From Acidobacteriota bacterium (GTDB lineage Bacteria; Acidobacteriota; Vicinamibacteria; Vicinamibacterales; UBA8438): a stretch of DNA of 34,334 nt. The position numbers were made by a program, and so were the translations under genes. The notes beneath the pieces are model-generated. The model was not told where the DNA came from and made no database searches. It was given only the letters and a program-made list of their open reading frames with translations. Location: assembly GCA_009861545.1 (NCBI GenBank), contig VXME01000063.1, forward strand, positions 1 through 34,334. The letters run 5' to 3'. Positions 1-8,403 of this stretch are shown here, piece after piece. Within the stretch, counting starts at the first letter, position 1. Each line of letters starts with the position of its first letter.

Positions 1-62
1 ATAGCCGTCAATCCACTGGCGGTAAACGAGGGGTTGGCTAATTTGCCGGTCAGTATCTGACT
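1..62. other. AT-richer edge segment, possible mobile-element remnant
   Basis: The first ~60 bases are visibly richer in A+T than everything to their right and contain a small inverted repeat GTCAG-TAT-CTGAC at about 51-63. The segment abuts the truncated 3' end of the nucleotidyltransferase gene. It could be the end of an insertion element or a recombination scar. No transposase is visible because the window stops here. Confidence 0.25.
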
Positions 63-473
63 CTATGTTCGCGTGGTGGCCTCCCTGCCGTCGACGCGCG
101 CTCGTCGATGACCGATCCGCGGTTGCGGTTCGGCAGCCAGCATCTCGATCTTCGACTCGGCGAAGACGATCTGGCTGAAACGACCGAAGCTGATCTTGCT
201 GGCGCCGGTGGCTTCAAGCCGACGGTGCAATTCCGGCGCAGCCGCCGGTTGCAGGAACCGCGTCTCGGTCCGGGGGTGGACCAGCAGGTCTATGTCCCGG
301 CTCTCCCGATGCCGCCAGCGCGCGGACAGGATGGTCCCGCCGCCGATTATACAGCCGCTCCGGTCCGGCGTTCGCGGCGTGACGTACGTGTCGAGGATTC
401 CGCGTGTTCGGCTGAGAAGGGTCCGGGCGGGTTCCGGCAGCGTCAGGTCTTCCGCCTTCGGTTGGGAAGTCAT
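63..473 (-). CDS. Nucleotidyltransferase, AbiEii/AbiGii toxin-like, probably 3'-truncated
   Basis: The 136-residue product carries the MNT-fold signature IGGGTILSARW followed by RESRDIDLLV, the GG-x(n)-R-x-S-x-DIDL pattern of AbiEii-type toxin nucleotidyltransferases. Such enzymes transfer nucleotides to RNA or protein targets and arrest growth. Family members usually exceed 200 residues. This one stops soon after the VDGRE segment, where the base composition changes, so the C-terminal half is probably lost. The ATG start at 473 overlaps the stop of the upstream gene by four bases (ATGA), so the two are co-transcribed and probably translationally coupled. The family call rests on the N-terminal motif only. 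Truncation probably makes it inactive, but that is inference. Confidence 0.6.
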   Translation of the reverse strand: MTSQPKAEDLTLPEPARTLLSRTRGILDTYVTPRTPDRSGCIIGGGTILSARWRHRESRDIDLLVHPRTETRFLQPAAAPELHRRLEATGASKISFGRFSQIVFAESKIEMLAAEPQPRIGHRRARVDGREATTRT

Positions 474-913
474 CGTCGCGCGAGCCGGTTCAGTTCTCTC
501 GCGACCACGGGGTGATCGGCCTTCGCTCTGTGAATGGCCGCGACCAGCTCGCGCACCGTGTACACCTCTTCGGCCCACGCCAGGACGATCTCGTCGGACC
601 GCGCCTCCTTCGTCCACATGCGGATCAGGGCGCGCTGCCGCTTTGTCGGCATCTCGGCGTGGATTGCGTCGTAGAACTCGGCGCTCGTCGGCTGGGTCGC
701 CCACCCGCAACAACTGCTGTTGATGCGGCCGTCCACCGTACTGCTGCGCGCGCGGATGGCGGACGGATCGTGTCCCGGCAGGTACTCGTCGCGAAGCCTC
801 GCGTCGGCCCCGCGGTCGCTGAACGCCTCCGGCGGCGCCAGAACATCGGGTTCCTCGTCCCGGTTCGTGACCTTCGCCTGCCGGCGCAGGGCGCGCCACT
901 CGTCCAGTGTCAT
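470..913 (-). CDS. Hypothetical protein, probable antitoxin or partner of the nucleotidyltransferase
   Basis: The 147-residue, charged, mostly helical product starts MTLDEWRALRRQ. No catalytic motif or membrane segment was recognised. It lies immediately upstream of the AbiEii-like gene with a 4-base ATGA overlap, the usual antitoxin-first order of type IV toxin-antitoxin pairs, so a partner role is inferred from position alone. A GAGGAG lies about 19 bases before the ATG, too far for an ideal Shine-Dalgarno. A TAGAAT -10-like hexamer on the minus strand at 943-948 could belong to its promoter. It is not obviously a winged-helix AbiEi protein. Confidence 0.5.
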   Translation of the reverse strand: MTLDEWRALRRQAKVTNRDEEPDVLAPPEAFSDRGADARLRDEYLPGHDPSAIRARSSTVDGRINSSCCGWATQPTSAEFYDAIHAEMPTKRQRALIRMWTKEARSDEIVLAWAEEVYTVRELVAAIHRAKADHPVVARELNRLARR

Positions 914-1092
914 CGTCGTCTCGGATGCAAGACTCCTCTCCGATTCTAGCGCCGCCAAACCCAAGGGCCGTCGACATCTACCGCGCGTCGCGCGATGGCG
1001 TGGAGCTGCCCAAGCCCATCCTGCGTGCGAGTTGATGCGAGACGAAGTTCCCGGCATCGGGCATCGCCCGACAGCAATCTCAATCCTGTCGA

Positions 1093-1530
1093 TCATGACC
1101 GTCGGCGCCCCGGATTGATCCAGCGCAGGTTGGGAAACCGAGCGAAGTCGTTGTCGAAAGAGACGAGCGTGGCGCCGCGAGAAATCGCGAGCGCCGCGAG
1201 ATGGGCGTCGGAAGTGAGATTCCCGCCGGTGCCGGTCTCCGAGAGCAGCCGTTCCAGATGACGCCAATGTTCGTCCGTCTCTCGCACCAGACGAACCGTT
1301 GGCTGGCCAAGCCAGCGGTTGACCCGCCGACACGCCTGCTCGACGGTGAGCGGTCGTGGGAGGGCGGCGGCGTGCGTGCTCAGGCGCAGGAACCCGGTGA
1401 CGACGGACCAGGCGAGACCGACCGGCTCATCGCCGTTGAGCGCGGACTCCCACCACGTGCGCGCCTCGACGTGATGCGCGGCCGCCGTGTTGATGGCGTA
1501 GAGGACGACGTTGAGATCGACGAGCGTCAC
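1093..1530 (-). CDS. vapC: VapC-family PIN-domain ribonuclease toxin
   Basis: A 145-residue PIN-domain protein starting VTLVDLNVVLYA. PIN toxins are Mg-dependent endoribonucleases that cut tRNA or rRNA. Acidic residues fitting the active site are Asp5, Asp108 (in TSDAHLAALA) and Asp126/Asp128 (in SFDNDF). The segment around residues 40-50 (WSVVTGFLRL) lacks the usual mid-domain Glu, as I recall for one VapC subfamily. The conserved C-terminal FARFPNLRWINP is present, so the domain looks complete. The start is a GTG at 1530 overlapping the vapB stop by four bases (GTGA), which implies translational coupling. Toxin and antitoxin would form a complex that represses their own promoter. Confidence 0.88.
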   Translation of the reverse strand: MTLVDLNVVLYAINTAAAHHVEARTWWESALNGDEPVGLAWSVVTGFLRLSTHAAALPRPLTVEQACRRVNRWLGQPTVRLVRETDEHWRHLERLLSETGTGGNLTSDAHLAALAISRGATLVSFDNDFARFPNLRWINPGRRRS

Positions 1531-1793
1531 TTGCGCTGCTCGAGCTTGCGAAGCGTTTCCTCGTCTTCGAGTTGCGCAGCAAGCGCCAAGGCGCGATCGA
1601 GGTTCACGCGCGGCTCGCCCAGATCGGCCACCTCTTCCCGGTAGCGCCGGCGCGGGCGAGAAGTGCTGGCGCGACGATCCAGTCCGACACGCAGTACGTC
1701 GTTCGCCACACGCGTCAACGACACGCCCGTCTCGTGAGCGCGTGCCTTCATCTCTCGGAGGATATCGTCGGCGATGGTCAGCGTGGTACGCAT
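1527..1793 (-). CDS. vapB: VapB-family ribbon-helix-helix antitoxin
   Basis: An 88-residue protein beginning MRTTLTIADDILREMK, the N-terminal pattern of ribbon-helix-helix VapB antitoxins: a DNA-binding strand, then two helices through about residue 40. The charged C-terminal half would wrap the PIN toxin. It is the first gene of the pair and overlaps vapC by four bases. There is no Shine-Dalgarno before the ATG. Instead a TGATGC/GCATCA palindrome abuts the start codon and a -10-like hexamer ends six bases upstream of it, so the mRNA may be leaderless. Its first 16 bases overlap the 3' end of the co-directional secA-like gene. Confidence 0.85.
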   Translation of the reverse strand: MRTTLTIADDILREMKARAHETGVSLTRVANDVLRVGLDRRASTSRPRRRYREEVADLGEPRVNLDRALALAAQLEDEETLRKLEQRK

Positions 1794-4024
1794 TGATGCA
1801 CCATAGCATCATTATTAGTGTCATCAATATGAAACCGTCGGATCTCCACCTCCATGCGGTCGTAGATGTCGACGACCTCGTCCGTGAAGCGGGCCAGCGG
1901 GTCCTGTTGGCCGAGCCGGACCAGGTGAATGCCTTCCCGGAGGTCGGCGCACCTGGCGAGGTGCTCGGACCACGCCTGGTCGATCTCGTGAAGCGTCACC
2001 GCGACCTCGGCCCGGCGCACGGCGTCCTCTCCGCACGCCGCGACGAGCTCGCCGTAGCGGTCGGGTACGCTGCGCCAGACGGCCGGCGCCTCGCGGCCGT
2101 GCAGCAATGCCCGCCGGCAATCCATCAGCCTTCTGCGCTGCTCTTCGACGATCTCGGTGTAGCGGGAGAGGGTGCTCCTGATCTCGTGGTTCTGCCCTTC
2201 CACGATCCGCTGTGCGCGGGCAATCTCCTCCCGCACGATCGGCTGCTCGATCGGCTCGTCGTGGCGCGCCGGCATGATGCGCGCCGGAATGAGATTCCGG
2301 ATGCCGTACCGCACCAGCAGATCGTCCTCCAGGCTCACGAAGAAGCGGGACTCTCCCGGATCGCCCTGGCGGCCGGCCCGCCCGCGGAGCTGCAGATCGA
2401 CGCGGCGGCTCTCGTGACGGTTGGTGCCGATGACGTGCAGCCCGCCGAGGGCGACCACCTGATCGCGCTCCGCTTCGTCCGCGCCTCCGAGCCGGATGTC
2501 GGTGCCGCGGCCGGCCATGTTGTTCGAGATGGTGACGGCGTCGAGCCTTCCGGCGCGCGCGACGACACGCGCCTCCGCCGCGTCGTTCCTGGCGTTCAGG
2601 ACCTCGCACGCCACGCCCGCCGCACGCAGCCGTGCCGCCAGGCGCTCCGATTCCGCGACGGTGAGCGTGCCGACGAGGACCGGCCGCCTCCGGGCGTGCA
2701 CGCGCCGGATCTCGTCGACGACGGCCAGCTCCTTGGCCTCGCGATGCGTGAACACCACGTCCGGCCGGTCCATGCGCACCGTCGGCCGGTGCGTCGGCAC
2801 AACGACCGTCTCGAGCCCGTACAGGCCCCTGAGCTCGTCCGCGGCGTCCTGCGCGGTCCCGGTCATGCCGCATAGATGCGGGTAGCCGCGGAAAAAATGC
2901 TGCAGCGGTATCGAGCCCAGAATCCGCCCGTCCGCATCGGGCGCGATGCCCTCCTTGGCTTCGAGCGCGGCCTGCAGACCGTCCGGCCAGTGGCGGTCCG
3001 GGACGACACGGCCGGTGAACTCGTCGATCATGGCGATGCGCCCGTCGCGGACCAGGTAGTCGACGTCTCGCCGCAACAGTACCCGGGCGTGCAGAGCGCA
3101 GTTGAGCTCGGTCAGCAGCGCGCACTGCCCGGCATCGTGCAGACTGGACACGCCGAGCACCTGCTCGAGTTGGGCGAGTCCCGTCTCGGTCAGCTCGACG
3201 CTCCGGCGGTACTCGTCGGTGTCGAAGTCGACGCCGGCCGCCAGCGCCGCCACGATCTCCGCGAGCCGCCGCGCCCGGGAATCGCGCGGCTCTGCCCGCC
3301 CGGCGACGACCAGCGGGACGCGGGCCTCGTCGATGAGCAACGAGTCCGCTTCGTCCACCAGCGCCATGTGGAACGGCCGGTGCACGACATCGTCGGGGTC
3401 GGTCGCCCGCAGGTCGCGCAGGTAGTCGAACCCTGCTTCCCTGGCCGTGACATAGGTGACGTCCGCGCGATACGCGCGGTGCCGGACGGCTGGGGTCATG
3501 CCCTGCTGGACGGCGTCCACCGAGAGGCCGAGCATGCGGTAGACCGGTCCCATCCACTCCGCGTCGCGGTGGGCGAGGTAGTCGTTGAAGGTCAGGACGT
3601 GCACGCCGTTGCCGGTCAGCGCGTGGAGGGCCGCCGGCATGACCGCCGCCAGCGTCTTGCCTTCCCCGGTCTGCATTTCGACCACCCGGCCCCGGGCCAG
3701 AGCAAGCGCCGCGACCACCTGCACATCGAACGGCCGCAGGCCGAGGGTACGGCCGGCGGCTTCCCGCACCAGCGCGAAGAGCGGCGCCTGGAGCGCGTCG
3801 AGCGCGAGCCCGGCCTCCGCCCCGGCACGCAGCTCGGCCGCCCGCCGCGTGATCCGTTCATCGGACAGGCCGGCGACCTCGTCTTCGAGCCGGGCGATGT
3901 CGGCGAGCGGCTCGTCGAACGCGCGCAGGTCGAGTTCGACCGGGGACCCGCCGAGTCGGGCGAGGCGGTGCCGCCATCCGATGCGGTTGCGTACTCGGGG
4001 GACTGCGCGATGCGATGCGATCAT
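1778..4024 (-). CDS. SecA-type preprotein translocase ATPase, accessory (SecA2-like)
   Basis: The 748-residue product has the SecA DEAD motor: Gln102 region GLRPFDVQ, Walker A MQTGEGKT (117-124), TFNDYLAHRDAEWM, Walker B VDEADSLLIDEAR (from about 223), CGMTGTA, NMAGRGTDIRLGG and LRGRAGRQGDPG. SecA drives proteins through SecYEG. It is shorter than housekeeping SecA (about 850-900 residues) and has no cysteine-rich zinc tail, so it is probably an accessory SecA with a special substrate. The ATG at 4024 follows AGGAGG with good spacing. The last residues (from about 730) are encoded by AT-richer DNA holding the vapBC promoter and overlap vapB by 16 bases, so the native C-terminus may have been replaced. 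No secY, secE or clear substrate is adjacent. Confidence 0.85.
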   Translation of the reverse strand: MIASHRAVPRVRNRIGWRHRLARLGGSPVELDLRAFDEPLADIARLEDEVAGLSDERITRRAAELRAGAEAGLALDALQAPLFALVREAAGRTLGLRPFDVQVVAALALARGRVVEMQTGEGKTLAAVMPAALHALTGNGVHVLTFNDYLAHRDAEWMGPVYRMLGLSVDAVQQGMTPAVRHRAYRADVTYVTAREAGFDYLRDLRATDPDDVVHRPFHMALVDEADSLLIDEARVPLVVAGRAEPRDSRARRLAEIVAALAAGVDFDTDEYRRSVELTETGLAQLEQVLGVSSLHDAGQCALLTELNCALHARVLLRRDVDYLVRDGRIAMIDEFTGRVVPDRHWPDGLQAALEAKEGIAPDADGRILGSIPLQHFFRGYPHLCGMTGTAQDAADELRGLYGLETVVVPTHRPTVRMDRPDVVFTHREAKELAVVDEIRRVHARRRPVLVGTLTVAESERLAARLRAAGVACEVLNARNDAAEARVVARAGRLDAVTISNNMAGRGTDIRLGGADEAERDQVVALGGLHVIGTNRHESRRVDLQLRGRAGRQGDPGESRFFVSLEDDLLVRYGIRNLIPARIMPARHDEPIEQPIVREEIARAQRIVEGQNHEIRSTLSRYTEIVEEQRRRLMDCRRALLHGREAPAVWRSVPDRYGELVAACGEDAVRRAEVAVTLHEIDQAWSEHLARCADLREGIHLVRLGQQDPLARFTDEVVDIYDRMEVEIRRFHIDDTNNDAMVHQCVPR
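1794..1827 (-). promoter_or_regulatory. vapBC promoter and putative autoregulatory operator
   Basis: On the minus strand, TTGATG (1827-1822) and TATGGT (1805-1800) are separated by 16 bases, an acceptable sigma-70 pair. A perfect inverted repeat TGATGC-N6-GCATCA at 1794-1811 covers the -10 and touches the ATG at 1793, a natural site for VapB binding. The whole element lies inside the last codons of the secA-like gene. Confidence 0.5.
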
Positions 4025-4111
4025 GGAAGCCTCCTGCTGATTTCTGCACCCGGAGCGTGGCGAGCCACCCAACGCAGAGAGTCGGCTCGCCGGCCGTCGA
4101 GACGACGGCGG

Positions 4112-4348
4112 CTACACGAGGGCGAATCGAGCAGGAGGAGCGCGCGAGGGAACGAGCGCGAGCAGCGCGAGGAGGCGTTGGTTGCCGCGAGCCGCGGCGG
4201 GCCGCCGTAACCGGACGGCGAGATCCGCGTACAGAATCCACAGCGGCGCGAGCAGCGCGGCGAGATCGCCGGCCACGGACGCGGTGACCGCCGCGAACAC
4301 CACGAGCCCGACGCACAGCCAAGTGAGCGACTTCCGCAGGTGGATCAT
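4112..4348 (-). CDS. Small predicted membrane protein
   Basis: A 78-residue frame with a basic N-terminus and two hydrophobic stretches (about residues 8-26 and 29-45), ending in an Arg/Ala-rich tail. It lies 87 bases upstream of the secA-like gene on the same strand, so the two may form a transcription unit. A weak purine run (GAGAGAG) precedes the ATG. No family was recognised. A membrane partner for the accessory SecA is possible by position, but the frame could also be a chance opening in GC-rich DNA. Confidence 0.4.
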   Translation of the reverse strand: MIHLRKSLTWLCVGLVVFAAVTASVAGDLAALLAPLWILYADLAVRLRRPAAARGNQRLLALLALVPSRAPPARFALV

Positions 4349-4524
4349 CGGGCTCTCTCGACGCTATCGCGGATCCCGACCCAGGTCAAATGCACCGCTG
4401 CCTACGGCCACAACCCAGCACCACCGCGACTTCGCCTTCCAGGCCGGGCACGCCGACGAGGACGGCGCGCTCGACACCTTGCGGGTGGCCGCTGGACCCG
4501 GGGGAGACCATGCGCTCCGGCCGC

Positions 4525-4938
4525 CTACCGCCACAGTCCCAGCACCGCCGACATGATCGCGATGGACGCGATCTGGTAGCCGGCGTCGATCAGCCACACG
4601 CTCAGCGGCTTGCTCGAGAAGCGGTTGTTGGTCAGTCCCACGGTGGCCGAGAACCCGAGCCACATGTGCAGGCCGACCGCGAAGATCGTGCCGGCGCTGT
4701 CGCCGAAGTGCGGGGCGATCATCGCCAGCATGGTGGCCATCACGAACCAGCAGACGAACGAGATGACGTAGTTCGTGCCCACGCTCGCCTGCATGGCCTC
4801 GACGTCCGCCTGCGTGTAGCCGTGTCCGGCCATCCACGACTTGGCGAAGAGCAGGGGCGAGTACCACAGCGCGCCGAGGCCGAAAGTGAGAACCGTCGCC
4901 AGGCCCACCGCCAGGAAGTTCACGTCCGACAGGTGCAT
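4525..4938 (-). CDS. DUF1761-family integral membrane protein
   Basis: A 137-residue protein with four hydrophobic segments and the signature GALWYSPLLFAKSWM near the N-terminus, typical of DUF1761 proteins. Their biochemical role is unknown. AAGGA lies seven bases before the ATG at 4938. The 176 bases between this gene and the small membrane-protein gene downstream show nothing recognisable, so co-transcription is uncertain. The upstream side is a roughly 290-base gap shared with the divergent antitoxin gene at 5226. Confidence 0.75.
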   Translation of the reverse strand: MHLSDVNFLAVGLATVLTFGLGALWYSPLLFAKSWMAGHGYTQADVEAMQASVGTNYVISFVCWFVMATMLAMIAPHFGDSAGTIFAVGLHMWLGFSATVGLTNNRFSSKPLSVWLIDAGYQIASIAIMSAVLGLWR

Positions 4939-5164
4939 CGGTTCATCCTTCGCTGTTCTTGTCGTTCATCGACGGTATCGTTTCCGCCATCGGGCCGGGC
5001 TTGGTCGTGAGCCTGCGGTCATGTCGTACAAGCTTCCTGTCCGCACACATGGAGACGATCTCACGGGCTGCGATGTTCCGCCCGTGCGGTCGGCGGGCAC
5101 AGTTCCCGTAGCACACGACGCTCGGCAATCGGAGACGGACGCACGGGATCTGGACGCGTCATTT

Positions 5165-5225
5165 TGATGCGCAGACAGCATCATTGTGGTGCTATTCTTG
5201 AAGCGTTGGCGGGAGGAGTGCATTC
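5165..5225 (+). promoter_or_regulatory. Putative operator and leader of the Xre/RES operon
   Basis: A perfect inverted repeat TGATGC-N7-GCATCA (5165-5183) is followed by a -10-like TATTCT (5193-5198) and a strong Shine-Dalgarno GGGAGGAG just before the GTG start at 5226. The repeat arms are identical to those in front of vapBC. It is a candidate site for autoregulation by the Xre-type antitoxin; no good -35 was found. Confidence 0.45.
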
Positions 5226-5678
5226 GTGACGCAGGGAATCGTCGCCCATGGGGTTGCGGGGCGGCCGGCGGGTGGGATTGCGGACATCGATGTCTCGCCC
5301 GCTGCTTTCGTCGATCAGCCCGTGTTCATCGAGGCTGTCCGAACCGGACTACGTGGGGAAGTCGTGAAGCAGACCCTCGATGTCGTCGGATACCGGGAAC
5401 TCATCGTGCGACTGCTGGGTACGACGTCCGGCAACCTGCACCGGGTATACCGCCGCAAGGCCCTCGGTCAGGCGCAGTCCGAAGCGCTCCTCGATGCGCT
5501 GCGGGTCTTCGATCACGCCGAGCGGACGTTCGCGGGCCTTGATCCGGCGCGTGAGTGGCTGGAGGCGGCGCTTCCGGCCCTTGGCGGCCAGCGGCCGATC
5601 GATCTCTGCGACACGTTCGAGGGACGACGCCTGGTGCAGAACGCGATTCGCAGAATCGAGTACGGCGAGTTTCCCTGA
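5226..5678 (+). CDS. Xre/MbcA/ParS-type antitoxin with toxin-binding domain (DUF2384)
   Basis: A 150-residue protein whose C-terminal part (RRKALGQAQSEALLDALRVF, then the AREWLEAALPALGGQRPIDL region and the NAIRRIEYGEFP end) matches the Xre/MbcA/ParS toxin-binding domain of RES antitoxins. The N-terminal half would hold the Xre-like DNA-binding helices (YRELIVRLLGTTSGNLHRVY). The antitoxin blocks the RES active site and represses the operon. The GTG at 5226 is chosen because GGGAGGAG sits seven bases upstream. Its stop shares one base with the ATG of the RES gene (TGATG), implying translational coupling. Confidence 0.88.
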   Translation: MTQGIVAHGVAGRPAGGIADIDVSPAAFVDQPVFIEAVRTGLRGEVVKQTLDVVGYRELIVRLLGTTSGNLHRVYRRKALGQAQSEALLDALRVFDHAERTFAGLDPAREWLEAALPALGGQRPIDLCDTFEGRRLVQNAIRRIEYGEFP

Positions 5679-6163
5679 TGCGCCTGTACCGCATCTGTCA
5701 TGTCGATCATCTCGACGACTACAGCGGACTTGGGGCGAGTTACCGGGACGGCGGACGCTGGAACGAACCCGGCGTAGCGGTGCTCTACTTCGCCGCGACG
5801 GCGAGCGTCGCGATGCTGGAGATGGCGAACTACCTGCCGTCACCCCGCCTGGTACCCGCGGGCTACCGTTTGGGCATCTACGACATCAGCGGGAGTCCGT
5901 CCATGGAGCGCTGGACGGTGGATGACCTGCCGTCCGACTGGGATCGGTTTCCGTATCCGCCGACCACCCAACGAATGGGTTCCGACTGGTTGAGGCACGG
6001 GACTGCGTCCCTGCTCGCGATCCCGAGCACCACCGTGCCTGGCGGACTCGAGAACATCGTCCTCGCCAGTCCGGCTCGACTCGGCACGGTGTCGATTCGC
6101 CTGAGTGCCGTCCAGGAGCGCCTCTACAATCCGCGGGCATTCGGGAGCGCAACGGCGAAGTGA
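5678..6163 (+). CDS. RES-domain NAD-degrading toxin
   Basis: A 161-residue RES-domain protein. Family toxins phosphorolyse or hydrolyse NAD+ and deplete the cell of it. The hallmark segment is SGLGASYRDGGRWNEPG near residues 15-31, followed by VLYFAATASVAMLEMANYL, which supplies the conserved Arg, Tyr and Glu, and a later GTASLLAIPSTTVPG with the conserved Ser region. The length is normal for the family and no key block is missing, so the toxin looks intact. The ATG overlaps the antitoxin stop by one base. The gene converges on tctA; a weak hairpin GGCGAG-N11-CTCGCC at 6164-6186 follows the stop and could help termination. Confidence 0.9.
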   Translation: MRLYRICHVDHLDDYSGLGASYRDGGRWNEPGVAVLYFAATASVAMLEMANYLPSPRLVPAGYRLGIYDISGSPSMERWTVDDLPSDWDRFPYPPTTQRMGSDWLRHGTASLLAIPSTTVPGGLENIVLASPARLGTVSIRLSAVQERLYNPRAFGSATAK

Positions 6164-6267
6164 GGCGAGTCGAACACGGTCTCGCCGCTTCTACGATCGA
6201 GGAATCCGCGTCATCGGGCTGACCGCCGACGTGCGACCCGCCGGCGGCAGGCGGCGCGCTTGCGGCC

Positions 6268-7779
6268 TCAGCCGGCTGCCCGCCGCCGCGCCAGGACCGG
6301 CGCCGATGCGGCCAGGACGGCCAGCAACAGCAGGGCCGCCGCGAGCGGGCGGGTGACGAAGACGGTGGGATCGCCGCCGGCAATCGCCATCGCCCGCCGG
6401 AACTCCTGTTCGAGCAGCGGGCCGAGGACCACCGCCAGCACGGTGGGCGCGAGCGGAAGGCCGTAGCGCCGCATGACGCAGGCGAGGAGGCCGAGCACGT
6501 AGACGACGCCGACGTCGAAGATGTTGTTGTTCAGCGTGTAGACGCCGAGGGTGGCGAAGGCCAGCACGGCGGCGAAGAGCAGCGGGGTCGGCACGCGGAG
6601 AAGCTGCACCCAGATGCGGATGAGCGGCAGGTTCAGGATCAGCAGCAGGGCGTTCGAGACGTAGAGGCTGGCGATGAGGCCCCAGACCAGCGTCGTGTCC
6701 TGCGTGAAGAGAAGCGGTCCCGGCTGGAGGCCGTACATCTGGAAGGCGGCGAGCATGACGGCGGTGGTGCCCGAGCCGGGGATGCCGAGGGCCAGCAGCG
6801 GCACCAGGCTGCCGCCGGCGCTGGCGTTGTTGGCGGCCTCCGGTCCGGCCACCGCTTCGATGGCGCCGTCGCCGAACTCCTCCGGCGTCTTCGACGCGCG
6901 CCGCTCGGCGTCGTAGGCCAGGAAGCTCGCCACCGTGGCGCCCGCACCGGGCAGCACGCCGCAGAAGAAGCCGATCACCGTGCCGCGCGTCCAGGCCGGC
7001 CACGACCGGCGCCACTCGGCGCGGGTCAGGCGCACCGGGCCACCGACGGTCTGCCGCTCCTCGGCGGAACCCGACCCTGCGCGGGCGGCACGCGTCGCGG
7101 CGTACCAGAACACCTCCCCGACCGCGAACAGGCCGACGGTGACGACTACCACGTTCACCCCGCCCAGCAGTCCCGCCATCCCGAACGTGAAGCGCGCCTG
7201 TCCGGTCTGCACGTCGATGCCCACCGTGCCGATGGCCAGGCCGATGAGCGCCGCGGCCAGTCCCCTGGCGAGGGAGCCCGGAGACAACCCCGCCAGCGCC
7301 GTCAGCGCGAAGACCATCAGGGCGAAGTACTCGGCGGGGCCGAAGGTCAGGGCGACCTCGACGAGCGCCGGCGCCAGGGTCATCAGCATCAGGGTGGCGA
7401 ACGTGCCGGCGATGAACGAGCCGATCGCCGCCGTCGCCAGCGCCGCGCCGGCGCGCCCCTTGCAGGTCATCCGGAAGCCATCGAGGGCGGTCATCACGCT
7501 CGATGCCTCGCCCGGCATCTTCACGAGGATGGAAGTGGTCGACCCGCCGTACATCGCGCCGTAGTAGAGGCCGCCGAACAGGATGAAGGCGCCGACCGGA
7601 TCGAGGCCGAAGGTGAGCGGCAGCAGCATCGATATGGCCAGCGCCGGGCCGACGCCGGGCAGAACGCCGACCGCGGTGCCCAGGGTCACGCCGATGACGC
7701 CGAGCAGCAGGTTGACCGGCGCGAGCGCGGCGCCGAAGCCGACCGCGAGGTTGTCGCCGAGCTGTGCCAGCGCTCCCAT
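6268..7779 (-). CDS. tctA: Tripartite tricarboxylate transporter permease, large subunit TctA
   Basis: A 503-residue, about 12-helix membrane protein with the TctA signatures [40 protein letters not shown] and [20 protein letters not shown]. It is the main permease of the TTT system, which imports tricarboxylates or other carboxylates using an ion gradient and a binding protein. Glycine-rich inverted-topology repeats are visible near residues 20-65 and again after 250. It is the last gene of a tctC-tctB-tctA operon; its ATG at 7779 lies one base after the tctB stop. The substrate cannot be read from sequence. Confidence 0.95.
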   Translation of the reverse strand: MGALAQLGDNLAVGFGAALAPVNLLLGVIGVTLGTAVGVLPGVGPALAISMLLPLTFGLDPVGAFILFGGLYYGAMYGGSTTSILVKMPGEASSVMTALDGFRMTCKGRAGAALATAAIGSFIAGTFATLMLMTLAPALVEVALTFGPAEYFALMVFALTALAGLSPGSLARGLAAALIGLAIGTVGIDVQTGQARFTFGMAGLLGGVNVVVVTVGLFAVGEVFWYAATRAARAGSGSAEERQTVGGPVRLTRAEWRRSWPAWTRGTVIGFFCGVLPGAGATVASFLAYDAERRASKTPEEFGDGAIEAVAGPEAANNASAGGSLVPLLALGIPGSGTTAVMLAAFQMYGLQPGPLLFTQDTTLVWGLIASLYVSNALLLILNLPLIRIWVQLLRVPTPLLFAAVLAFATLGVYTLNNNIFDVGVVYVLGLLACVMRRYGLPLAPTVLAVVLGPLLEQEFRRAMAIAGGDPTVFVTRPLAAALLLLAVLAASAPVLARRRAAG

Positions 7780-7780
7780 G

Positions 7781-8374
7781 TCACGGCCCGAGGAGGCCCG
7801 CCGGCAGCCGGAGTCCCAGCAGGAGACTGAACAGGGCGTAGACGGAGAACGCGACGACCACGGCCGCGAGCAGGTCGCGGCCCCAGCGCCGGCTGCCCAG
7901 CAGGCGCGCTTCGAGGGCGATGAAGGCGGTCGTCGCCGGCAGGTACCCCAGCGGCTCGAGCAGGGCGATGTAGGCGAGGAAGAGGAGCACGCTGGGCGCG
8001 GCGGCCCGCCAGTCGCCGGCAGGTGGAGCGGCGTCGGGGGCCGGGATCGCCTGCGTCCCGGCCTCGTCGGGAGCGGGGGCCTGCTTCCTTGCCGCGCCGG
8101 CCCGCGCGTTCGCCGGGCCGGAGGAGGACGCATCGGCGGCTCCGCGGGCCCGGGCCCGGTACGCCGTCGACAGGGCGACGGCCACGAGCGCGATGCCGAT
8201 GCCGATCGGAAACACGCGCGGCCCGACGGCGGCATAGCCTCCCTCGGGCTCGGAAATCAGGAAGGCGGCCGCCAGGTAGCCGGCGCCGAGAGCGAGGAGG
8301 CCGGCGCCGAGTCGCCACTCGTCCTTGCCGGTCCGTTCTCGGGACTGCGTGTCGGGCGCCGCCTGCCGGGCCAT
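7781..8374 (-). CDS. tctB: Tripartite tricarboxylate transporter small subunit TctB
   Basis: A 197-residue protein with four predicted helices: the first near residue 25 (AGLLALGAGYLAAAFLI), the GGYAAVGPRVFPIGIGIAL region, and two after a long Ala/Pro-rich hydrophilic linker, ending GLRLPAGLLGP. This matches the TctB small membrane subunit. The linker (about residues 75-115) is low-complexity and longer than usual in my judgement. It sits between tctC (29-base gap) and tctA (1-base gap) and is presumably co-transcribed and assembled with them. The ATG at 8374 was chosen as the first in-frame start after tctC. Confidence 0.88.
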   Translation of the reverse strand: MARQAAPDTQSRERTGKDEWRLGAGLLALGAGYLAAAFLISEPEGGYAAVGPRVFPIGIGIALVAVALSTAYRARARGAADASSSGPANARAGAARKQAPAPDEAGTQAIPAPDAAPPAGDWRAAAPSVLLFLAYIALLEPLGYLPATTAFIALEARLLGSRRWGRDLLAAVVVAFSVYALFSLLLGLRLPAGLLGP

Positions 8375-8403
8375 CGGCGTGGTTCTCCGTCCGGCGCGCG
8401 GAA

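Noticed and set aside
4349-4524. Possible small genes between the two membrane-protein genes
   Set aside because: Open frames exist on both strands but none has a ribosome site, hydrophobic pattern or known motif.
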